Assembly: GCA_033239005.1 (NCBI GenBank)
Contig: BSQZ01000002.1
Location: 4,944,501 to 5,008,500, forward strand
Source: Lamellibrachia satsuma
Taxonomy: Eukaryota; Annelida; Polychaeta; Sabellida; Siboglinidae
Direction: 5' to 3'
DNA length: 64,000 nucleotides
The notes under the pieces were generated by a model. That model was given only the letters and a program-made list of their open reading frames with translations, ran no database searches and was not told the origin of the DNA. Positions within the stretch are counted from its first letter, which is position 1; each line of letters starts with the position of its first letter. Positions 33,801 to 46,600 of the stretch are shown here, piece after piece. The translations under genes were made by a program, and so were the position numbers.

Positions 33801-36800
33801 TGCCTATTCTAAATGACATTCCCTAGGTTTCGCCAGATACCTGCCTTGCATCAAAAGTATTTAATGCTTCAACCAATATAAGTTCATACTTGTGTGATGA
33901 ACACAGGAAAATATGTACTTTGCCAGAGTTGTTTTATTTGAAAGAAATCCGTATAAAAATGGGATATTGCCGGATACTTCCCAAAAACATGCATTGCATA
34001 TGAGAAATCCATATAATGTGGTAGGTGTTGAACCAATGTGTAATAATGTTGTATTGATGTACCTGTTAACTTCGGGCAACCATCAAAGAGCAAGATGGTG
34101 ATGTTTGTACAATACTGCATGACAGCTTCAATGGCTTCATCCGACAGAGCCGCACAATTGTTCATATGGACTTCCTGCAAAGAGACAGGCTAATTTAAAA
34201 TAGAAACATTATTTTGCATGTCTGTAATGCAACATTGTGATCATAAGTTACCTATGTGAAACCTTAAAAAACATAGACATAACTTGTTTACATTGGATCA
34301 AATGCCTAAGTTGATATCTTAACATGGTATAAAACTATGCACAGCTTTAATAATGAATAGAAATATCAGCACACAGCATCATCTACCAGACTTAGCTTAA
34401 TCCATTACATGGTAGTTGCTTAAAATTAATTATATTGTGGTTAATCAAATAAAGTAGCATAAATGCTTTTTAATTATGAGATGTTAAAGGGGTGTCATTG
34501 GTCAACTGAATGGCTTTTTTACAGGACGTTGCAATGCTGAATTTAATAGTATTACACTACTATTTATTTCTATTTATCTATGATATAAAATATGCCAGCT
34601 TTACAACACACACAGAGATCGCTCGATGGCAGTAAAAGACAGACCATTACATCTTCACTTTTGGGGGTGAAATATAAAGATTTTCATCAGATGATTGATT
34701 GGTCTGTGAAATACCTTTTTTCTACATTTTCTGACATTAAATATATTACAGCAACAAAGATTAAAACATGAAGTATATCGTTGTTAGTTTATATGTATAA
34801 AAATATTATGATAATTTAGGCATTTTAATTAACCATACAAAATCTCCAAGTAGCTACGTATAAGTTAACCAGTGAAAATCGTTTACATTGCCTTTGATGA
34901 TGAGACATTAAGCTATTACCTTAAGTGACGCGCCACATTCTCCAGACACAAGTCTCAGCACTCCAGCGTCTGTCACCTATCACGATGCATAACATGAGTA
35001 GATATGTACGTCTTTTGGATGAGATGATAAAAAGCTGTAGCTCTTGCTACCTGGTGTCTATGCCAGGGGATGTAAAAGACCCCATGCAGTGTTGTTATCT
35101 GTGCCTGTTCTGTAACTCACCAAGGTTTAACAAGATTGCCGTCCAAAGCACAGGCCCAGATGGCATTTGGACAAGGAAGCCATTGGCCTATGGAGAGTCC
35201 AACTTTTTTCATTAATATGTAACCCGTCCCTCCTGAGAAATGTTTCAACCTTGATTTTAAACATATTCATGCTGCTAGCGGTTACACAGTCTGTAGATAA
35301 TTTGTTCCATTTATTGATCTGTGAGAACGAGTACTTCCTGATATCCAATCTACACTGATCCTTTACTAATGTTACCTCATGTCCTCTAGTTCTACTATCT
35401 TTCTTGAGTGATAAAAAAATATTTCTATCAGCATTTTCATACCCACTCAATAGCAATTTTTTTTTATTTGATGTCCTCTTAACCTCCTTGTCTTTGGGGT
35501 TGTTAAACCACTCTTTTAGGTGTTCTTCAGAGGCCCCAACACAGGAGCAAATTTAACCGCCTTGTCCTGTGTGGAATGCTGCCACCCTCAGGATTTTGAA
35601 AACTACCATACACAAATTGGTTTGCTTTTATCAGCTATTGATGTTCCTCATGAGGTTTTATGCTATACTAACCCTAATTGTAATGATGAAGTCCATCGCA
35701 CTTTGCTATACAAACTTTACAATATTATAAAATCACTCAGGTAATCCTACTATGACCAGCAACACGTCTTCTAAGCACACTGTTCTTGGCTAGAACGACC
35801 TGGTCAGAGACTCCCTCCAGGCTCCAAGAGAATCTTCTTACTTTAAATGCAACAAAAGACTTTGTGAAAAAAATGCTGAAATGCTTAAAGCTGAGCGACT
35901 TGCTTCTAAACTTTGTAATAATGACTTCAAAAACTTCTGGAAGGACATAAAACATATGAATAATGCCAGGTTGCCAAATCCTAGCAATGTCGGTGGTGCT
36001 TCAGGTGTGGAAAATGTAAAGAATATTGTGGCTTCATCATTACCAGTCCGTACTTAACTCTATACCTGGCTCTCCAGCCAACATCAAGAAGATCAATGAA
36101 TACTGTAGCAATGTACAGACTAATGATCAAATGATTGTCAATGTTAAGTAAATTCGAGATGTAATACATGCAATGCCTGTAGGCGAAGCCCCGGGTTATG
36201 AACATTCTAAATATGCGAATGAAAAACTCCATGTTCTCATGTCACTGTTAAGTGGCAGCATGTTAATCTATATTTTTTTGCCAGATGCTATGATGATTAC
36301 AATCATAGCCCCCATAATTAAAAATAAGGCTGGTGACCTGTCTGATAACAACAATTACCGACCCATTGCTTGATATTATCCAGGGTTTCTACTTTTTTAA
36401 CTACATGTGTTAACCAATTTATTTAAAAAGCATCACTCAACTGAAATGCTCATATTTTTATTAAAATAACTCTTTTGACACTGTATAGCAAATGGCTCAT
36501 CTATGTATGTCACTATGTTGAATGCCTCTAAGGCCTTTGACATAGTCAATTATAGTAAACTGTTCACCAAACTAATTGACCTGGGCTGTCCTTATTTTAT
36601 TGTGTGCATTCTCTATTACTGGTACAGCACCCAGAAATTCACTGTCAGATGGTGTCATAGCTTCTCTGAATTTTTTACCATTTCAAATGGTGTTAAACAG
36701 GGTGGCATCCTTTCTCCCCATCTTTTAACATGTACATAGATGACTTAAGTGTAAATCTGAACAAACTACAAATCAGCTGTCTTTATGCAGGCAACATAAT

Positions 36801-37435
36801 GAACCATATGATGCATGCTGGTGATTTTTTAATTTTTTCACCTAGTGTTTCTGGGCTGAGAAAACTCACTGATTGTTGTGCCGAGTACAGCAATATGTTT
36901 GATGTGATTTACAATGCCAACAAATCTTATTGTATAGTTATTGATAAAAATATTCACTGTTGTTATCAATAATCATTAACGATATACTACCTTATACTGA
37001 GAAATGTAAATACCTTGGCCATAATTATTATAAACTGATGATATTGCCAAACAGAAAAGATGTATTTATGTGTAGGCAAATGTTTTAGCCAGAAAATGTC
37101 ACTTATACAGCGGTACCATTAAAACAACTTTATTTAATTCGTACTGTGGTTCAATGTATACTTCAAGTTTTTGTCTGATAGGCATTACTGTTGCATATAA
37201 CAACAGTTTTAGAATTTTACACAACTTGTCACCCCATTGTAGTGCAAGTCATATGTTCGCTACAAATTATGTAAAATCTTTTAGCGAACGCATTCGCTCA
37301 TCAATATTTTGCCTTTAATGCCGGTTAGAAAAGTCTGAGAATCTACTTTTTGTGAATTATTTTCACATTTTTATTTATTATCAAAGACCAATGATTAAAC
37401 ATTGGATTGATTAATTGTATACATTATGTGTGTAC

Positions 37436-37471
<36 letters not shown>

Positions 37472-37513
37472 TCTAACTTGTTTTACATATACTTTTACTG
37501 CATGATGTGTGTG

Positions 37514-37609
<96 letters not shown>

Positions 37610-40600
37610 TATATATATAAATATATATAAATATGTATATATAATTTTTTTACTTGTACAGTATGTATATATATAGGCTTTTGCTTGAAATAAAACATTA
37701 TTATTATTATCATAACCAAGATCTCTCAGTTCTGGAATCGGGTGCAAATGAACCCAGCACAAAACAGACAGTACTCACATTATATATTTGATTACCGGTA
37801 ATACAAAGGCATGAACTATAACGAAAGAACAGACAGTGCTCAAATATTAGTAGCATTTCTACATGAATACTTAATGCAAAAAAACACAGAAATAAATATT
37901 CTCTAAGAACAAGATGACTTGGGCTTCAATTTTCCTGTTTAGTCAACAGCATATTGCAAATATGCTTCATTCATGAATATTTTATCCATGTAATCACATT
38001 ACTAAAAACAGCTGGAGGAAGTTGTACCAAGGAAAACTCACATTAGCCCTGGAGAAGTTGACACTGGTAAGATAATGATTGGCAGCCAAAGCCTCAAGGG
38101 ACGTGTCAGTAAGTTGGCAGCAACCGCCGACATTTAGCTCCCGAAGCTGTCGACAGCGACGTGCAATTGCCACCACTGCATCATCAGTGACGTGGTGACA
38201 CCGACGCAGGTAGACAACCTGAAGATGAGGGCAATTCTTGGCTAAATCGCACACACCTGTAACACAAAAGTCAGACAGCCTTGGGATGGTCTCAAAACCG
38301 ATGTCATTTAATCTCAGTCTGCTTTCTCACATTACACACATCAAACTTTGAATTACATCAACCAGTGTGCAACTTCAGCAGCTTTATATTCACCAGGTGG
38401 CGCTTCAGTTATCCTAACACTAAGCTGCCTGCATACGCTCCAAGTCGCCGTCGTGACTGGAAAAAATAATCAGTGTCTTTGGTAACAATACATACCGTAT
38501 TCGACCTATTAAGCATACATGCCCTAATTAGCATACACCCCTTTTTTTAATCAGCAGTATCCATAATTATTGTAACTTGATTAGTGTGGAACAACTGAAG
38601 TGTCGCCATCTGGTATTAAACAATTGGCAACAATTTTCAGTTGTTCTACACTAGTCACCAAATGACACCACTAGTGTTAAACAGTTACCTGATTGTCTAG
38701 AGAAACAAATTTTGGCTTACTCTTATAGGAACAGATCCGTTGACATTTTTTTATGGCCCAATTTGTTTCAAGCTTATTAGGTCGAATATGCTATATCTAG
38801 CTAGGACATGCTGCTAACCATTAAACACCTTCTCCCATGAAACCAATTGTGTGAAGTGCTCTACAATCATGTTTTTTAAGATCATGGCATGTTACAAGAA
38901 TGTATGGGATGTGATATCAATAGAAACTGTTGTTGCTGTTGTTATTGTCGTTAGTACATGTTGTTGCTCTCCTCATTATCCCTGTAGTCCAGGGTGAGGC
39001 TGGCACCAATACCGGTCATCAATTATTTTCATAAGAAACTGCTGATGCATCCTTTAATAATTAATTGATGAAGCATAAATTGCAAGTAGAAAACGACACC
39101 TCTTTCACTACCTTCTGATGAGATGGCTGTCCGGCTGGCTTTTGCTGAATTGAGATCAATCTTGATAAGCAGCTTACAGGTACTGGCAATGTGAGATAGT
39201 CCAATGTCACCTATGTCACACTCACTCAAGTCAAGCACTTTAGTTCGGCTGTGTATCACCTGAAACGATTGCATGACTAATAACTAAGATGACTGTAACA
39301 CATGTATACACGTTACAGTCAATCTGCGTAATCAGCCATTACGCGAAATGACTGTTTCACTCAGGCATATCGCGGAATGACTGAAAATTTCAGTCATTAC
39401 GCAAAATGACTGGAAAAGAGGTGCAGTCATTTCACATAATGACTGAAACAGTGATTCCCAAGTGATGTGGGCAAACTTGCTGTTTTTTCATCAACCTAAC
39501 CAGATATTTTAAGAAATTGCCACCTAGCAGCTATCTGTTTCTCACACTAAAAAATTTTTTTTACTATTGTGATGAAATTATTATTTAAAATTATGGTTCG
39601 GGCTCACTTTGGATAACGTAGAACACATCATGTCATATGGTTCGTTCTCACTTGTTCGGGCAGCTCAGACTGTTGTTACACAGGCTGTTACACATTCGTT
39701 TGGCTTTGTAGCACTTGCACCTGTTGCTAGTACATTTTAAAAGAAAACTGCAACAGTCACACCTGACAAAATTTTTCCACAAATTGCTGAAGTTTTTAAT
39801 GCATGGCAGAGAGATATCTGTTGGTCTTGGTTGGTGTCTGACTGGGATAGAAGGCGTTGTGGGCATAAGTCGAATTGGTTGCGTGAATATTTATTTATCA
39901 GGATCTCAGTCTTCACAGCAATGGTGTACAAGTTGTTGCCATCATGGTCAATGATGACCCCCAGGATGTTACGCGGATCCCCCCTTCCTCTATCCACCAT
40001 GGGGATGGGAACTGGGTATTGCAGGGGCTCCAAACAGGAGAAATATATCCAACAGCTGGATAGTCACTTCTGCTGCTCGCTTCGAGGTTAGAGGCCGTAT
40101 GATACAGAAGTTTGTGAGATGGCACTGATAAACAATGATCCACTTGAAATGTAACTGGGGGGTGATTGCAGGTCGATAAGGATGACGTCATAGGTGTCCT
40201 CAATGCAAACATGATATATTGGCTCTTCTTGTTCTGTTTTTCATTTCCTCATCAACTTCTCAATGTCGCATTGAAGAACTTTATACCCGAGAAACATAAT
40301 CGCAAATTTTAACTATTATCCAATTTTAATTATAAAGTACCTAAACCAAAATGGTGAGAAGAAAATATATATTGTAATATATTGTAATTGTAATATACTC
40401 ATAATCATGATGTTTATCAATGTGTCTTTTATGGTAAACTTAGCAATTGGTTTAACTTCCCTTTTAAATTAATTTGTTTGTATAGCTTAATGTGACAAAT
40501 CATGAAAGGACTTTGACTTTTGCGAGACAGTAATGATGGCTTTCATTTGTGCTCTCATTCAATTCATGGCTAACCGAAGAAAGACCCTTTCATTGTGGAC

Positions 40601-43600
40601 TTCCTGTCTTACACAAAGAAAGGAAGAATTTATCAGAGAAAGGATTAAGGCTTGAATTGGTATCCAATACAACTGTAGTGGATATTAACTTGGGGCGTCT
40701 GACTGAAAAAATATTTGAAAGGATTTACTTATGGCTTCAATGTGCAGATCAATGAATGAAGGTGTGAAATTTGACCATTACCAAATCAAAATGAAACCAC
40801 ATCATGTTATGCAAGGCACCAAAATTGCATGTGTCTGATATTAAGCTTCTTGAAAAATGTTGTGGCAGAAATTCCCTAGGTGGAGGATTTTCACCTGTCT
40901 GGCTTGGGGCTGTGGAATAATTTATATGACATAATTCTGGTATGATGTCATTACTGCATAATTACGTGTTAGCTATGGTGTATTTGGAAGAGTATTCAAC
41001 TATATTTCCACCCATACCTCATTTATTATAGTTTGGAATATTTGCATTGATTAAATGGACTACTATCTACCCCTCAAATTGTGAAATGTCTGGTAAATTT
41101 CTCACACTTAAAATCAAGAAACAATGTCAGCATAAGAAACTACAAATAAAAATTGGTACTTGCTGAGTACATAGTATCCATGACGTGCCTTCGAAGGTTC
41201 ATCAGTTGCCACAAGCTTGAGGTGTTCTACAGTATTGAAATATTCCACTTTGGGGAATTAGATGTTTTTGACATATTTGAGACCTTTTGTAGAGTTCTTC
41301 CTTAAATTGTAATTCGTAATTATCCTGTGCCATTGTGATAGATATGCCAAGAGGCAAGTGATTAAAACCTACTGATTGTGTTCTTTTTATAGGGACAGGC
41401 AATGCACAATAGCCAATAGAGACAGAGTCACCACTGTTAGGCAATTAGCATTCCCAGTTGAAGAATAGTTGGGTCATCCATTACCTGTTCATCAAATCAG
41501 AGAACACCAGTGAGATAGTTGGCAATGAAACTGTCAGAGGAGGGTTAGAGTCTTGTACCCAGAGAGGGATAAATTATTAGCAAAATGTTGCCAATTGCAA
41601 ATTATATAGGCAGAGCGTAGTCTTGAAGAGACGATGCTGATGCGTCCTGTTGTCAATTTGTCAAATTTTGGCAGCGTACACTGTGGCTGTGAAGGCCGAT
41701 TCTTGAGTGGCAGTCCTTGCCGCAGCCAAAGCAGACGAAACAGGATGACATTGGTGGTAGTGCTGCGTTTTGTTTTCGCCGCATCCTCTTCTCCGCCGCA
41801 TGCTGGTGTCTCCTTTCATCTGTACTTTCAATGCCTCTGTTGTTGCCTGATGTCAAGCAGTGCGGTCTTCGGCCACTGCTTCCCAGTCTTTGGGGCTGAT
41901 GTCACAGGCCTTCATGTCACGATTGCAGGCATCCTTGAATCTTAGGGCTGGGCGTCCCACTGGCCTCACGCCACTGGTGAGTTGTCCATAGAGGATGTCT
42001 TTCGGCAAGCGGCCGTCCTCCATGCGACGCACATGGCCCAACCAGCGCAGGCGTCTCTGGCTCAGCAGTGAATGCATGCTGCGGATCCTGGCACGGTCCA
42101 GTATGTCGCTGTAGGGGATACGATCCTGCCATGTGATGCCGAGGATACGCTTGAGGCACCTCATGTGGAAGGTGTTGAGGCGGCGCTCCTGGCACATGTA
42201 TGTGGTCCACGATTCGCTGCCATAGAGGAGGGTGCTCAACACACAGGCCTGGTAGATTCTCATCTTGGTGTTCTCAGTGAGCATCTTATTTTCCCATACT
42301 CTTTTGGTCAGCTTGGCCATAGTGCATGCGGCTTTTCCGATGCGCCTGTTTATCTCTTTGTCCAGCGAAAGGTTGTTAGAGATGTTTGACCCGAGGTAGG
42401 TGAAGTCTTCTACTACCTCTAGGGTGTAGTCATTGATCTTGACGGAGGAGACTTTGCTGGTATCCCGTGCAATGACGTTCGTCTTCTTCAGGCTGATTGT
42501 GAGTCCAAACTCACTGCAGGCATGTGCAAAGCGATCGACCAGCCTCTGAAGGGCCTCTCCTGAGTGGGCATTGAGCGCTGAATCATCTGCAAACAGCATC
42601 TCCCTGACGTATACCTCTGTCACCTTTGTTTTGGCACGCAGATGTGCCAGGTTGAACAGCTTCCCATCAGATCTGGTGTGCAGATAGATACCGTCTGAGG
42701 AAGAGTCAAAGGCATATGACAGAAGGAGGGAGAAGAAGATCCCAAACAATGTTGGAGCAAGGACACAGCCTTGCTTGACACCGCTGCAGACAGGGAAGGG
42801 CTCCGATGTCAAACCATCGTACACAACTGTACCCTTCATGTTCTCATGGAAGGAGGCCACCATGCTGCATAGCTTGGGAGGGCAGCTGATCTTCTCAAGT
42901 AGGCGGAAGAGTCCCTTCCTGCTGACAAGATCGAAGGCCATGGTTAAGTCAATGAACGCCACGTAGAGGGGCATTCCCTGTTCTCTGCACTTTTCCTGGA
43001 GCTGGCGTACTGAGAAGATCATATCTATGGTGGATCTTCCTGCTCTGAACCTGCACTGGGATTCTGGGTAGACACGTGAGGCAAGTTTCTGAAGTCTGAT
43101 TAGTAGGACCCGAGCGAAGGCCTTCCCCACAATGCTCAATAATGATATGCCCCTATAGTTGTTGAAGTCACTGCGGTCGCCTTTGTTTTTATACAAGGTG
43201 ACTATTGTAGCATCCCGCATTTTTTGAGGGACTGTTCCTTCATTCGAGCAGAGACAGAGCAGTTGATGTAGGTGGTGTAGTAAGGCAGACTTCGCACACT
43301 TGATCACTTCTGGAGGTATGCTGTCACATCCTGGTGCCTTGCCGCAAGAGAGGGAGTCAATAGCTTTGCTGAGGTCCTCGACTGTGGGCTCGTTGTCCAG
43401 CTCCTCCATCATAGGCAAGTCCCTGATGGCGTTGAGAGCAGCATTAGTAACGACTGTTTGTCGGGAGTACAGTTCTGAATAATGTTCAACCCATCGCTCC
43501 ATCTATTTATCCCGGTCTGTGAGCATCTCTCCTGATGTGGATTTCAGTGGAGCCATCTTCCTTACAGTGGGGCCAACGGCTTTCTTGATGCCATCGTACA

Positions 43601-46600
43601 TGCCGCGTATGTTTCCGCAGTCGGCGGAGTTTTGGATACTCTCGCACAGTTTCAGCCAGTAGTCATTTGCACAGCGTCTTGCTGTCCGTTGTGCGATGCT
43701 CCGTGCAGATCTGAGAGCCGACAGTGTCTTCTCGCATGGATTGTGTTTGTATGCAAGCAGGGCTTCTCGTTTGGTTTCAATGATGGGTACCATAACATGT
43801 AGGTTAGCATTGTACCAGTCTTGGTTTGGTCTTTCTCTCTTGCCAAATGCAGTTATCGCTGCATTGTAGATGGTATTACTGAGGGTGTTCCACCTTGCTG
43901 TGGCGTCCTGATCCGGAAAGTCCTGAAGGGACTGCTCAAGGGAGGCTACAAACTGCTCCCTTCATTGGGGGTCTGCAGTTCTAGCAACATTGATGCGAGT
44001 GCGACCTGTGGGCTTGGTGCAGCTTACGCGGAGAGAGTTTCACTTTACTGCACACCTTGGCATGGTCTGTATCACAATCTGCACTGTGGTAGCTACGTGT
44101 TGCTAGGACATTGTTCAGAGCAGAGCGTCTGGCGATGACGAGGTCTAGTTGATGCCATTTATGAGACCTTGGATGCTTCCACGACACTTGTTGGTGTTGG
44201 TGATGCAACGACCATGAAATGAGCATAGCTCCAATAATCTTTGTCCGTTGTCGTTCATCCTCCCAGTGAGGTGGTGTCCAATGCAGGACGGCCATGATTG
44301 ATGGTCTGAGCCTAATCTGTTTAAATTAAATTAAAGTCGCCAAGAAGGATGAGCGGCTCACCTTTGGGAATCTTGCCAATCAGGCTGTCAAGCTCATCAT
44401 AGAAATGGTCCTTGATATCTTCAGAGGCTCCCAATGTAGGGGCGTAGATGCTGAAGATGTGGGCAAACCCTGCAGCAGTGGCGAGACGGATAGATAAAAT
44501 GCGCTCGTTGCCACCAGTGAGAGGGTCCACAGTATCAAGGAGAGAGTTCTTGACAGCAAAACCAACCCTGTACAAGCGGGGTACCTCGGGCTCCTTCCCT
44601 TTCCAGAAGAAGGTGAAGTTCTCTTCCTTGAGACATCCGCTGGAGGCAAGTCTGTTTTCCTGGAGAGCTGCGATGCTGACATCGAGTCTGGTTAGCTCCC
44701 TATCGATAATAGCTGTTTTCCTGCTGTCATTGACCTGTTGCAGGTCATCTGAGAAACCGGGACACATGGTCCGTACATTCCAGCTTGCGAAGCGAAGTGC
44801 TGGGTACTTCTTAGTTTTTCGTTGTTTGCCTGGTGCAGTGTTACCTTCTGCTTGTTGTGCCTAAACACTAAGCTCCTAGCACCCATTGAAGCAGGCAGAT
44901 GTTGGCGAGTCAGCACCTTATTGGTTGGGGGCTGCCCAGCTTAGGCGGGCGGTAGCTGACCAGTGAGACACGATGATCGTCAGAGACAACCCGTAGTGCC
45001 CGTACTCTACGCCAATCGAGTTGGGCTTATCACTTGTAACTGCTGTCTCCCGTGTTAGTTCCACACTGTGAAGTGAGGCTGGAATAGCCTCTCCAGGGCG
45101 CAAACCTGGGCAAGAGTTACAATATCCTGGGTTGCCCAGTCATCAGGATCCCGCTCTCGGCCTTACCGGTGGGATCCAAAGGAATGCGAAGCATGAAGTT
45201 TGGCACCAGCTTGGCTGCAGGAGCTGCCGGAAAAGTGACAACGTGATCACCAGACCGTCTTCGGGGCTCCACTCCGGATTTGTGTAGGGTTTACTCCCCT
45301 AGCCTTCCCCATGAGAGGGTATAGCCGCAAGGCTAGGAGAAGTTAAACTCTTATTGCAAATATATAACAAATATTTATCCATTTTGTTTATTTACTTGAG
45401 TAATGTGAATGTCTGAAGAAGCTGACATTAATGCACAGTTAACATTGGAACAATATATAATGACAAAAGTACACAAATTGTTATTAAACGGTATGACTGA
45501 AAAGGTCACCAGTCAAATTGTGTAATAACAGTGCCATGATTCCAGTCATTTTGCGTAATGACTGAAATTTTCAGTCATTTCATGAAATGCCCGAGTGAAA
45601 CAGTCATTTTGCATAATGCCTAAATATGTCTGTCATTACGTGAAATGACTGATTACACAGACTGACTGTAACATATACATATATCTCTTACAGGAATGTT
45701 ACACTGATATGATACTGAAAACTTAATAAGCTGCTGGTATTGCAAATTCCTGTGAAAACTTGTATTAAAATGTTATACTACACACTTTTTGCTTAGTTTT
45801 TAAACTGTAAACTAATTGCAAACATCACATTTTGCTTTACAAATATGACTAATTATTCAGCCAAACTACTTCATTGCACAATTTTATATATTATTTATTA
45901 GAACAAATACCAACAAACCACCCCAGCATCATTTCCAAGATTATCTGGTTACTATGGTTACTATGGCCATAGTCATGCATTGCTTATTTTGTCACATATG
46001 GCCTTCTTTGCATGCCATATTAACCCATTAGACCCCACAGCTCTATGCTATCCTGGAACGGCCGCCGCCGCATCCGCCCGCATACGGGACCCTCTATTTA
46101 AAAAAATCCTGGCGAATAACTACTGAACTAAATGCTACCAAATTTCACCACATCCTAGCAGATACATTTTGCAACAACAGCAACATCTCGAAAATTTTTA
46201 TTTCTATATTTGTCATGATAAAATATGGTGTAACCTAAAAAATAACCGTCAGAATTTTATAATTTTTTTCAGTGGTGCAAAGCTAACACATATAGCTACA
46301 TTTTCTTCACTGGGTTGCATAGGGTTATAGTATGGGATCACTGTCAAATGTCAGTCGCAAGGTAGAATAACTTTCAAAGTTTTAACAAACTTACTATTTT
46401 GTCTTTGCAAATTGGGATCAAATGTCAACATTTTATTAATCTATCTTATTTCTATGTATACATGCATATGGAGAAATTACTACTCTTCAAAATAAACTCA
46501 ACTTGTAATTGTCAATATTGAATAGTTTTTTAACACAAGGAGGTAAAATCGCTCGAAATTTGCCAGAAATCCTGGGAACAGGATTAATAAAATCCTGGGG

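Larger units (their letters stand above)
39304..45678. mobile_element. Large terminal-inverted-repeat DNA transposon (about 6.4 kb including an inserted LINE)
   Basis: The left end (39304 to about 39412) and right end (about 45542-45678) are inverted repeats of each other: GTTACAGTCAATCTGCGTAA against the inward-read right end GTTACAGTCAGTCTGTGTAA. The match continues to cagtcattacgcaaaatgac. The left copy lacks one module of about 33 bp present on the right. Inside, on the minus strand near the left end, is a Ginger/KRBA2-like integrase C-terminus; the middle is occupied by LINE E. Removing LINE E leaves about 2.6 kb. No certain target duplication was found (acat/atat at the outermost possible ends). 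In AMN1 intron 2. Confidence 0.8.
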
